A DNA stretch of 64,000 nucleotides, from contig NZ_CP090980.1 of the NCBI RefSeq assembly GCF_021513135.1, positions 1 to 64,000 on the forward strand, read 5' to 3'. Under the pieces are notes generated by a model that did no database searches, had not been told where the DNA came from, and saw only the letters and a program-made list of their open reading frames with translations. This stretch comes from Vibrio sp. SS-MA-C1-2. Lineage in GTDB: Bacteria > Pseudomonadota > Gammaproteobacteria > Enterobacterales > Vibrionaceae. This document shows, piece by piece, positions 57,562 to 64,000 of this stretch (the first letter of the stretch is position 1; each line of letters opens with the position of its first letter). A program made the translations under genes and the position numbers.

Positions 57562-58536
57562 TCAACCCGGTTTAATACTGCCTTTGCCACTGCCTCCTAT
57601 TTTATTTTTCGCATAGGCTAGTCCAGCTTTAGCACCTTTGACACCTCCAACTGCACCTTTAGCTGCACTTCGCATACCACCAAGAGATCCCATTGCACCT
57701 CCGACTAAACCTGAAATACCAACCCCCCCACTTAATGTGCTGCAAAAAGAGGGAATTTGAACAGACAACAAAATCAACGAGAAGAAAATAATTATCGTTA
57801 TTAAGTGTGTAGCCATGCTGATGGGAGCTGAAAAAACAGTTGCTTCTAAAACTTGAATAAAAATAGTAAATGCAATCGGGTACATTAAACACAGCAAGGT
57901 ATAATTAAAACATTGCCCAGTCCATGCTTGAAAAAATGATCGGGTAGAAGGAAAGAAAGACATCATGATAAACAGCGGTCCGATAATAATCAAAAAGCTC
58001 ATCATAATTTTCGCAATCAAAAGATACGCAGTTGCAACCGCTAAAAATGGAACAAACCCAAGTAAAACTAATAGTAACAATACTATGCGTAGAAGAAAGT
58101 CTTTTATTGTATCTAAACCCTCCACAGACCCCCAACTAACATCTATTTTAATTTTAGCTCCTTCCCAAATTAATTGAATTTGATTTATCATCTTATCAAA
58201 CATACTTTGTAATGAAACTCCAGCTCCTGAATTATTTCCAAGTAATGCTTGTGCTAGATCATCTCCCGAGTTCATTAACGCTGGAACCACATAACTCAGA
58301 TAAAAATCAGTATTCAACGCTATTGTTGTGACTGCTGCGAGACTCCCGATAAGCTTCATCGTTTCCATGATTACCATATTTTGGGGCTCGTATAACGATT
58401 GATAAGCAAGATAGAGAATATAGAGAGTAACCGCAGCACCAAGCAAGGGGAGGAGAGTAGAAACTAAAATTTGAACTTTATCAGCAATATTTTCAGAAAC
58501 AACTTGATCTATAAATATAAACAAACTTTCAAGCAT
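57562..58536 (-). CDS. virB6: VirB6, polytopic inner-membrane channel protein
   Basis: The 324-residue protein has several membrane spans (LVSTLLPLLGAAVTLYILYLAY, FLLRIVLLLLVLLGFVPFLAV, LLIAKIMMSFLIIIGPLFIMM and others). The central segment FFQAWTGQCFNYTLL matches the conserved VirB6/TrbL motif with its invariant Trp. The C-terminus is Gly/Lys-rich. It passes DNA across the inner membrane. Confidence 0.93.
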   Translation of the reverse strand: MLESLFIFIDQVVSENIADKVQILVSTLLPLLGAAVTLYILYLAYQSLYEPQNMVIMETMKLIGSLAAVTTIALNTDFYLSYVVPALMNSGDDLAQALLGNNSGAGVSLQSMFDKMINQIQLIWEGAKIKIDVSWGSVEGLDTIKDFLLRIVLLLLVLLGFVPFLAVATAYLLIAKIMMSFLIIIGPLFIMMSFFPSTRSFFQAWTGQCFNYTLLCLMYPIAFTIFIQVLEATVFSAPISMATHLITIIIFFSLILLSVQIPSFCSTLSGGVGISGLVGGAMGSLGGMRSAAKGAVGGVKGAKAGLAYAKNKIGGSGKGSIKPG

Positions 58537-58557
58537 TACTAACCTCCAAACGTGATT

Positions 58558-58779
58558 TTAAAATCCCAACAGTTTTTCTGTACTTAACTGAGCTTCGGCT
58601 CCAATTGCGCTTTTACAATTGTAAGTAGATCTTCTCTTTCTTATTTCATTACACCAACTTAGCTTTTCTAATCGCTCCTTCTCATGTGTTTTATAATATT
58701 CAATTTCGTAGTCAGGCTCTCCACACCCGATCAAACCTATCGTTAACGTAACGACACCAAACATCATCACTTTTTTCAT
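58558..58779 (-). CDS. EexN-type entry-exclusion lipoprotein
   Basis: The 73-residue protein has a lipobox ending LIGC (Cys19), then EPDYEIEYYKTHEKERLEKLSWC and a later Cys in NCKSA. This matches EexN lipoproteins encoded between virB5 and virB6 in VirB-type plasmids. Entry exclusion lowers redundant transfer into cells that already carry the element. Confidence 0.8.
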   Translation of the reverse strand: MKKVMMFGVVTLTIGLIGCGEPDYEIEYYKTHEKERLEKLSWCNEIRKRRSTYNCKSAIGAEAQLSTEKLLGF

Positions 58780-58799
58780 CGTTAAAATCCTTTTAATAA

Positions 58800-59450
58800 T
58801 TAACTTCGAGGGATACCTTCGTTTAATAATCGTCTACTACTTTCTCGTGCAGATTGATCTGCTTTCATCACTCGTTCTTTAGACATGAGTGCATTCATTG
58901 TTTGCATCATCTGAGCATCATTCTGCATTTGAAGCTGTTCGAGCCGAAGTGAATTAGCAATATCATCTTTTGCCGCGGGCGTTGTCGCGGTTGAAAACTC
59001 ATTAAGCAGCGATTTCATTCGATCATTTCGCTCCACGGCACTGTCATACATCTTATTTTGTAAGTTGAATTGCTTAAGCTGATTATCATATTGCTGTTGC
59101 ACAATCGGATCGTCAGAAAACAAATTAAACTGCTCTCGCAATTGGTTGAGTTCTGCGACGTCATCATAGATATCTTTCCAATCGTCGAGCGCCAAAAACT
59201 CATTAGCATTCAAATCATTTAAGATATCTTCAAAGTTAAAATGACCTTCGACCATTGACTTATAATGGTTTTGTTGCTCTTTCATCATCTCTAAGCGATT
59301 TCGTGCTTCATTCATAGTTTGCTGAAATTGCTGAGCTTTGATAGTGGCATCTTGTATCATTTGTGTGAATGCAGTGATATCGAAGGTGGGGATTCCTGAA
59401 TATGAGACAGGAGAAAGGACAATTAAGAGCATACAAAGTAGTTTTTTCAT
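58800..59450 (-). CDS. virB5: VirB5, minor pilus subunit
   Basis: From ATG at 59450 (GGAGG upstream) the product is 216 residues with a signal peptide ending near PVSYSG. The mature part is helical (PTFDITAFTQMIQDATIKAQQFQQTMNEARNRLEMM), the TraC/VirB5 family start. It sits at the pilus tip and helps recipient contact. The CRISPR array ends 22 bases upstream. Confidence 0.9.
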   Translation of the reverse strand: MKKLLCMLLIVLSPVSYSGIPTFDITAFTQMIQDATIKAQQFQQTMNEARNRLEMMKEQQNHYKSMVEGHFNFEDILNDLNANEFLALDDWKDIYDDVAELNQLREQFNLFSDDPIVQQQYDNQLKQFNLQNKMYDSAVERNDRMKSLLNEFSTATTPAAKDDIANSLRLEQLQMQNDAQMMQTMNALMSKERVMKADQSARESSRRLLNEGIPRS

Positions 59451-59471
59451 AAAAACCTCCATTAATACATA

Positions 59472-59559
59472 TTTTTAAGCTGCCTGTGCGGCAGTGAACA
59501 TGATCTTGCTCAAGCATTACTTGGAACAAATTTTCTAAGCTGCCTGTGCGGCAGTGAAT
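59472..59559 (-). CRISPR. Minimal type I-F CRISPR array: two 28-bp repeats, one 32-bp spacer
   Basis: On the minus strand, repeat 1 is 59559-59532, the spacer 59531-59500 and repeat 2 59499-59472, so 28/32/28 exactly as in subtype I-F. Both repeats hold the Cas6f stem CTGCC-GCACA-GGCAG intact. Repeat 1 differs from the usual GTTCACTGCC start at its first base (A), and repeat 2 ends TTAAAAA instead of TTAGAAA. No leader and no cas gene is visible. The array fills nearly all of the 117 bases between virB4 and virB5 and would be co-transcribed with them. Confidence 0.92.
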
Positions 59560-59567
59560 TCGAAAAA

Positions 59568-61889
59568 TTAACAACGAGCTTGAAACTTAGGTATCCATTT
59601 TTCAGGTGCGTTGCCATGTTGTTTGCGTAGCTGTTCACATAGTGCAATGTCTTCATCCGTACCAGAAATAATGGGGAGATACTGATCAAATCCGTACAGA
59701 TCTAATTTTGCAAAACAACTGATATTCGATTGCTTTATCAAGAAAGTACGTGACGATTTATCAAGTGCTTTAAGTTGAGTGAATTCAGCTTTATTCACAT
59801 TACATTTTTCATACGATTCAAATTCCGCATCAGGGTTGGGAAGAAATATCTTCGTAGCCGTTTGCTGTACTATTGCCGCAAAAATAGCGCAGTGAATAGC
59901 ATCTTCAGGAGATTGCGAACTTAAGATCATAAACTCATTTTTTAACCGTCCTGCTTTGAGTACCCGTTTCATTAGTGATTGGGTAAGTGGAAAATTTGCA
60001 GGCATCCAAAACTCTTCAACTATGGTTAGCATGAGTCGCGCTTCTTGTTGCATTAAGTCTTTTAAAAAGAATAGTGTGGCCAAAATCGGCTCACTGGCAG
60101 GGTGAATTGCTCCTCCTGTATCAGGCTCTAACAACATCGTTGAATCAAATCCAATGCGATCCATCTCTTGAGGATTAAACTTATTTTCTTCAGCATCTAA
60201 ACACCAACTAAGTTGACCATGTTCACTACGACACCATTTCGCTAACCGTGAACGCAGATTCGGTTGTTGTATAGACTGTAATAACATACTCAAACAACGC
60301 TGAGGTAATGGAAGTCGCATCACAGTATCAATACCATTTTTCACTTCCAACTCTTCTGGTTCTGTTAAATAGCCCTCATTGTTAGCGGTTAAACGATAAA
60401 TTAAGCGGTTAAGAAAGGCACGAAGAGCAGGGGTATCGGCAAGTTGAAATGGATTTAAACCTGTATCAGTCCCTTCTCGAATTGTGAAATATTCACCGCC
60501 AAAGGCACGAATAAAGAGTTCTGTTGAACGGTTATAATCAATAGCAAAGATTTGCGGTTCAAAACGGGTTAAGAACGCCGTCATTGTCCCTTCAAGTGTC
60601 GTTTTACCTGTTCCAGATGCACCAAGGATCAATGTATGTCCCGCAAACTTTTGGCCTGTGACATTTTTATTTAAATCAGACGCATGACAGTTAAGGTAAA
60701 ACAGCGTGTCTGACGTGGTTTTCAACGGGATTAATGCAGAGCCATCCCCAATCGGATTACCTGTTTTCTTTCCTCTTGAGTAGTTATGAAGCGAAAACGT
60801 ACAAGCCAAGTTCGTTGTCGTTTTAGGTGCGGGCATAATGCGATGTTTAGACGCAGGTAACATACTTAAAAAACTAAACGTTGATTTAAGATTAGAACGC
60901 TTTAGCATTGTACCTCTCGACAAAAACTCACCTGCGAGGTCAGCCCCATCTTTCACCACTTGTTCCTGGTTATCAGAAAAGACAGCAAGAGAACAATGAT
61001 AATCACCAAAGCTAATTTCACTGGTGGAGACATAATCCCTGGCGAGATCTAATTCATCGATTTGATGTTGTGCATTATCAGCTGAAGAAATTAAGTTGAT
61101 CTGTTTATCTATCATCTTAATGCTGTCATTATTTTTCATCAGCAACATTGATTGAGTCAAAATAAATTCACTTTGTTGGTTTAAAACAAAGTCCCACATG
61201 CCAATTTCGGTTGATAGCGGAAAACCCGCCAGCTCATAAAACTGAGCATAACGAGAATCATGACTATCTGCATTTCGGATTTCGAGTAAGTCATAACCAA
61301 AATGCCAATCCGAGTGGGCTACAACTTCTGATACCTTATTTGCAGTAAGCGGTAAGTGATATGTGCGATTGTTCATTAAGTAACTTAAAAACTCGACATG
61401 ATAACAACGGGTAGCATCATCATTTAATGCAAGCGTTTCGCACTCAAATTGTTTTAAAACCGAGTGGGCTAAGTTTAATAAGTCCATTAGTTCTGCTTCA
61501 CCACTTTCGAGCTCAGCATATTGCAGCACAAACGTTATATAGTAATCAGTTTGAAAAAAACGTTGGTGAGTAAATGAATCAATATAGTGGCTAACAAATG
61601 ATTGAACAAATTCCGAAGGAAAATTGTATTGAACATCAAGCGCATCTTTTCGTTTGACGACATGTGTCCAAACCCCTAAACGGCCACCATAATTTTTAGC
61701 CAGTTCATTAAAAAAGCGTTGAACAGTAAAAAAGAGTTGATTGAGTTCAGAAGATGAAGCGGTCTGAAATGGAATCCCTTTTAATCTGATAGTACTCATG
61801 ATTTTATTATCTTCTAACGTGATCATATTGCGATTAATACACAAGTGATACGAAGGTAATTGATCATGAATAGAGAGTGTTTTTATCAT
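59568..61889 (-). CDS. virB4: VirB4 ATPase
   Basis: The 773-residue protein has the VirB4/CagE layout. The N-terminal domain includes ITLEDNKIMSTIRLKGIPFQTA and WTHVVKRKDAL. The ATPase half has Walker A LILGASGTGKTTLEG (near residue 430) and Walker B LMLTIVEEFWMP. It powers pilus assembly and substrate transfer. AAAGGGGG seven bases upstream is a strong ribosome site. Confidence 0.96.
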   Translation of the reverse strand: MIKTLSIHDQLPSYHLCINRNMITLEDNKIMSTIRLKGIPFQTASSSELNQLFFTVQRFFNELAKNYGGRLGVWTHVVKRKDALDVQYNFPSEFVQSFVSHYIDSFTHQRFFQTDYYITFVLQYAELESGEAELMDLLNLAHSVLKQFECETLALNDDATRCYHVEFLSYLMNNRTYHLPLTANKVSEVVAHSDWHFGYDLLEIRNADSHDSRYAQFYELAGFPLSTEIGMWDFVLNQQSEFILTQSMLLMKNNDSIKMIDKQINLISSADNAQHQIDELDLARDYVSTSEISFGDYHCSLAVFSDNQEQVVKDGADLAGEFLSRGTMLKRSNLKSTFSFLSMLPASKHRIMPAPKTTTNLACTFSLHNYSRGKKTGNPIGDGSALIPLKTTSDTLFYLNCHASDLNKNVTGQKFAGHTLILGASGTGKTTLEGTMTAFLTRFEPQIFAIDYNRSTELFIRAFGGEYFTIREGTDTGLNPFQLADTPALRAFLNRLIYRLTANNEGYLTEPEELEVKNGIDTVMRLPLPQRCLSMLLQSIQQPNLRSRLAKWCRSEHGQLSWCLDAEENKFNPQEMDRIGFDSTMLLEPDTGGAIHPASEPILATLFFLKDLMQQEARLMLTIVEEFWMPANFPLTQSLMKRVLKAGRLKNEFMILSSQSPEDAIHCAIFAAIVQQTATKIFLPNPDAEFESYEKCNVNKAEFTQLKALDKSSRTFLIKQSNISCFAKLDLYGFDQYLPIISGTDEDIALCEQLRKQHGNAPEKWIPKFQARC

Positions 61890-61908
61890 TACGCCCCCTT
61901 TATTATGA

Positions 61909-61930
61909 TGTATAGCTTAGATGCTATACA
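61909..61930. repeat. Operon palindrome copy 1 (perfect)
   Basis: TGTATAGC-TTAGAT-GCTATACA, the only perfect copy. It overlaps the virB3 stop (61924-61926) and lies 20 bases before virB4. Confidence 0.85.
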
Positions 61931-62283
61931 TGGGTAATGGTCTGAGAAATAAGTAAATAACGTTGTTTATTCGTTTCATCGGTAGCAGAAAAAGAGATCA
62001 CAGAAGAACGACATAACATGCGATAAAAAAGACTATTGATATCCCACTTTAATCCTTCCATCGCTCTTGAATCATCTATGCATTTGATACGAATAAAAAA
62101 GAGCAGCATCGCTAAAAGAGATGGAATAATGAGCCCTTTTGCAAAGCCAAATAACATCATTCCCCCAAAGCCTGTGATAAGCATGAAACAGAGAAAGGTC
62201 AGCAAGGTAAGAATCGGAACCCCAGCTATTAATGCTTTTCTTGCTAGCACGTTATAGCTCGCATATTGTGTATTCTCAGTCAT
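61924..62283 (-). CDS. virB3: VirB3, inner-membrane protein
   Basis: The 119-residue protein has two close membrane spans near residues 18-60 (LIAGVPILTLLTFLCFMLITGFGGMMLFG, then LIIPSLLAMLLFFIRI), the VirB3 pattern, and the conserved ARKALIAGVP start. It lies between virB2 and virB4 and works with VirB4 in pilus assembly. Confidence 0.9.
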   Translation of the reverse strand: MTENTQYASYNVLARKALIAGVPILTLLTFLCFMLITGFGGMMLFGFAKGLIIPSLLAMLLFFIRIKCIDDSRAMEGLKWDINSLFYRMLCRSSVISFSATDETNKQRYLLISQTITHV

Positions 62284-62284
62284 A

Positions 62285-62602
62285 TTAACTGCCCCAAATA
62301 CCCCAAGCCCATGTTGCTAGCGCGACACAACCACCGGCGGCAGCCACTTTACCGACAGAAGTGAAGACATCTCCCCACGTTTGTTTTTCAAGCATCGCCA
62401 TAATAATTTGGTAGATCATGTAAACGAGAACACCGACGCCAAGGAAACCATATAACCAAGTCTGAAAAGTTTGAAGTGCACTGGTTGCTTCTGCTAATCC
62501 GCCAGCACTTCTGGCTGGACTGGAAATAAGCAATAAAAATGAAGAAAGGACAAAATAAAAAGCAAGGTTGGATTTCTGAATGATTTTATTAAAAAGTTGC
62601 AT
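62285..62602 (-). CDS. virB2: VirB2, major pilin
   Basis: From ATG at 62602 the product is 105 residues. A signal sequence (LAFYFVLSSFLLLISSPARSAGG) is followed by two hydrophobic helices (WLYGFLGVGVLVYMIYQIIMAML and VGKVAAAGGCVALATWAWGIWG), the VirB2 pilin form. It is the first structural gene of the virB operon. Confidence 0.9.
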   Translation of the reverse strand: MQLFNKIIQKSNLAFYFVLSSFLLLISSPARSAGGLAEATSALQTFQTWLYGFLGVGVLVYMIYQIIMAMLEKQTWGDVFTSVGKVAAAGGCVALATWAWGIWGS

Positions 62603-62729
62603 AGTAAATTCCATATATTAAATAAATAAAAAGAGAGTTCGATATAACCGCTCGAACTGCGACGGATCACTTTCACTGTATTAATAGTGATTACAGAAGT
62701 TACATTCCTGCCTGTGGCCAGTACAGTCA

Positions 62730-62834
62730 TCGCTTAACTTACAGCGACCGTATTTACTGCGTCTTTATCGACACAGCGAAAGTTTTCGGCTTTCGTTGGG
62801 TTAACTTGCCCGCGCGCTTCTTCGCGCTTTCAAG
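62730..62834 (-). ncRNA. Structured leader of the virB operon, four hairpins
   Basis: Four hairpins stand in a row. In + strand order: TCGCT/AGCGA (62730-62747), CTGCGTC/GACACAG (62757-62776), CGAAAG/CTTTCG (62777-62795), and a long stem with CTTG/CAAG and GCGC/GCGC (62805-62834). The third starts where the second ends. The block is GC-richer than its surroundings and lies 130-230 bases upstream of virB2, on the transcribed strand. It may be an attenuator or regulatory RNA. No known riboswitch class is recognised. Confidence 0.4.
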
Positions 62835-63008
62835 GAGTAAAATCCTTAACTGATATCCTCTGCTGCAAGATTTAAAATAATGAAACAGGATAGTCACTCG
62901 TTAAGGTATAAACATTGTGAAGGAGAATGTGATGAAGAAGAACTGACCAAAAAAGGTACATTTAAAGTAGGAATTTGAGGCTTTTATCACAAATTGCTTA
63001 TTGAATAC

Positions 63009-63392
63009 TTATAGAAAAGTGAGTGGTGTTAGGTGAGATGTGCTTGAAGAGATAGTCGGCGAGTTTTGTGACTGTCTAGGTGTGTTGAGTAAAAGTACAT
63101 TTAACATGCGACGAATTTCTAACGTGTTTTTTAGGTAATAGTTTTGAACTCGGCGGTAGTAGAGGTATTTGGTGTTCGTCACATTACTTGTATTAAGTTT
63201 AGTAATGACATGAATAATACGCTTTTTAATCATGCTTTCTGAGACATGCATAACCGACGCAATTTCTTTAATTTTTAATCCCATAGATAGGTAATAGACA
63301 CAATCTGCCTCCTTTAAAGTTAATTCAGGAAATAGTTGAGTATGCAGTTCTTCAAATTCACATAGATCAGTTATTAAGTTTTCATACTGCAT
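63009..63392 (-). CDS. LuxR-type helix-turn-helix regulator
   Basis: The 127-residue protein has LTLKEADCVYYLSMGLKIKEIASVMHVSESMIKKRIIHVITKL (about residues 24-66), a GerE/LuxR DNA-binding domain. It lacks an N-terminal sensor domain. It is the right-most gene of the element, upstream of and co-directional with virB, and is the best candidate for the transfer-operon regulator. Confidence 0.8.
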   Translation of the reverse strand: MQYENLITDLCEFEELHTQLFPELTLKEADCVYYLSMGLKIKEIASVMHVSESMIKKRIIHVITKLNTSNVTNTKYLYYRRVQNYYLKNTLEIRRMLNVLLLNTPRQSQNSPTISSSTSHLTPLTFL

Positions 63393-63610
63393 TATAAACT
63401 CCTATAGTGAAACTCTTATAGTCTATTGATTAATATGAATTTAATCGTACTACGGGATCTTTCTGAGTTCAAATTAATAATGCTATCAAGACAGGATTCT
63501 GAAGAGAAGATTTTGGATCTGAAATTGGTTTAAATAACGTATAAATCCCATTATTTTTGATTTTAGGACTTAAATGGTATGTCTAAAATTGAATACATAT
63601 TCAGATTAAG

Positions 63611-63822
63611 AAAGTTGGTTTTAAATTAGAGTAAAAAATGTTGGTACCTTAGATGGTACCTTTTGATAATCAAAAAATAAAAAGCCCCCAAATCATGGAG
63701 GCTCTAAGTATCATTTTATGTCAATTAATCGGTTTATTATCAATAGGTTATGTTAATCATCAATCGCCATGGCCATTAGTGACATTGGGTGAATGGCTTC
63801 TAGATGGCTGTTTTCTTCCAAT
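63611..63822. repeat. Right attachment repeat (attR)
   Basis: This copy matches 28091-28325. Bases 63780-63822 are the 43-bp identical core. It contains the end, stop and terminator of the functional glpC, so insertion rebuilt the gene's 3' end. Direct orientation with attL gives an element of about 35.5 kb. Confidence 0.9.
63676..63706 (-). terminator. glpC terminator
   Basis: On the minus strand AGCCTCC-N7-GGGGGCT is followed by TTTTTATTTTTT. The attL copy has an enlarged loop. Confidence 0.85.
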
Positions 63823-64000
63823 TGCCACTTACACGTCTCACAATCTGTGATGATAAGATCAGCTTCTTTGCTATGCTTGATGGTTTCAAATATCGTCTCG
63901 CCTATCTTCATGCTGGTTTCATAATTTTCTTCTTTAAAACCATAAGTTCCCGCTGAACCACAACATTGGCTGTCTAAAATGACTAATTCGACACCTGGAA
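63753..64000 (-). CDS. glpC: GlpC, anaerobic glycerol-3-phosphate dehydrogenase subunit C, C-terminal part
   Basis: The minus-strand frame from the window end to TAA (63753-63755) gives 81 residues: DSQCCGSAGTYGF near the start and ITDCETCKWQLEENSHLEAIHPMSL near the end. The CCG and CxxC cysteines are the CCG-domain signature of GlpC, the membrane-bound electron-transfer subunit of the GlpABC enzyme. The integration core lies in its last 30 codons. Confidence 0.9.
   Translation of the reverse strand, partial: PGVELVILDSQCCGSAGTYGFKEENYETSMKIGETIFETIKHSKEADLIITDCETCKWQLEENSHLEAIHPMSLMAMAIDD

Noticed and set aside
59500-59531. Possible self-target of the spacer within this window
   Set aside because: By eye only a 9-base chance match (TTGAGCAAG, in the heptad-repeat gene) was found, too short to matter.
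59472-59559. Tn7-like CRISPR-transposon (I-F3) guide array
   Set aside because: Repeat type fits, but no tns, tniQ or cas gene is in the window and mobility is explained by the tyrosine integrase.
59308-59574. 88-residue frame containing two HCRTGSL repeats
   Set aside because: The repeated peptide is a translation of the CRISPR repeats; the bases are array plus virB5 start.
62494-62730. 78-residue frame upstream of virB2
   Set aside because: Overlaps the virB2 signal sequence in another frame, with no ribosome site or family.

Overview
The window is AT-rich gammaproteobacterial DNA that looks like Vibrionaceae, most likely Aliivibrio or a close relative. The basis is a Vibrio-type type VI secretion cluster, an RpoS-like sigma factor resembling RpoQ of Aliivibrio, Vibrio-style short genes, and the 3' end of glpC at the right edge. 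The species call is inference.

Positions 1-21769 hold a nearly complete type VI secretion system (T6SS) on the + strand: the end of a PAAR protein, a protein resembling RelA/SpoT synthetases (possible effector), tssA, hcp, tssB, tssC, a divergent second tssC, tssE, tssF, tssG, tssH/clpV, a periplasmic binding protein, an FHA protein, tssJ, tssK, tssL, tssM and a small Ser/Thr kinase-like protein. Six of these genes are split by apparent one-base losses, mostly in homopolymers. Together with the same defect in a permease near 40.09 kb, this points to sequence error rather than decay.

Positions 22032-26432 are chromosomal: a rarD-like pseudogene with an internal deletion, an RRM protein, an rpoQ-like sigma factor, two tiny zinc-ribbon proteins and an SGNH hydrolase. 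Positions 26600-28090 carry relics of an element related to the next one, flanking a GNAT-like gene.

Positions 28091-63822 are an integrative and conjugative element of about 35.5 kb inserted in the 3' end of glpC. It is bounded by long direct repeats that include 43 identical bases of glpC coding sequence. In order it carries a P4-type integrase, a surface lipoprotein, an AlpA-like regulator, a replication-type protein, a phage-like Cox/CI switch, an abortive-infection-like membrane protein, a truncated antitoxin, a LacI/DUF917/racemase/permease catabolic cargo, a StbABC-like stability operon with 11-bp phased repeats, an oriT-like inverted repeat, mobilization genes with a relaxase, a metallopeptidase-like protein sharing the relaxase C-terminus, a DUF1778/GNAT toxin-antitoxin pair, topoisomerase III and a complete VirB2-VirB11/VirD4 set.

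The most striking item is a one-spacer type I-F CRISPR array, without cas genes in the window, that fills the gap between virB4 and virB5. The transfer operon is also dotted with seven copies of a 22-bp palindrome, TGTATAGC-N6-GCTATACA, each at a gene end. A run of four hairpins lies in its leader.
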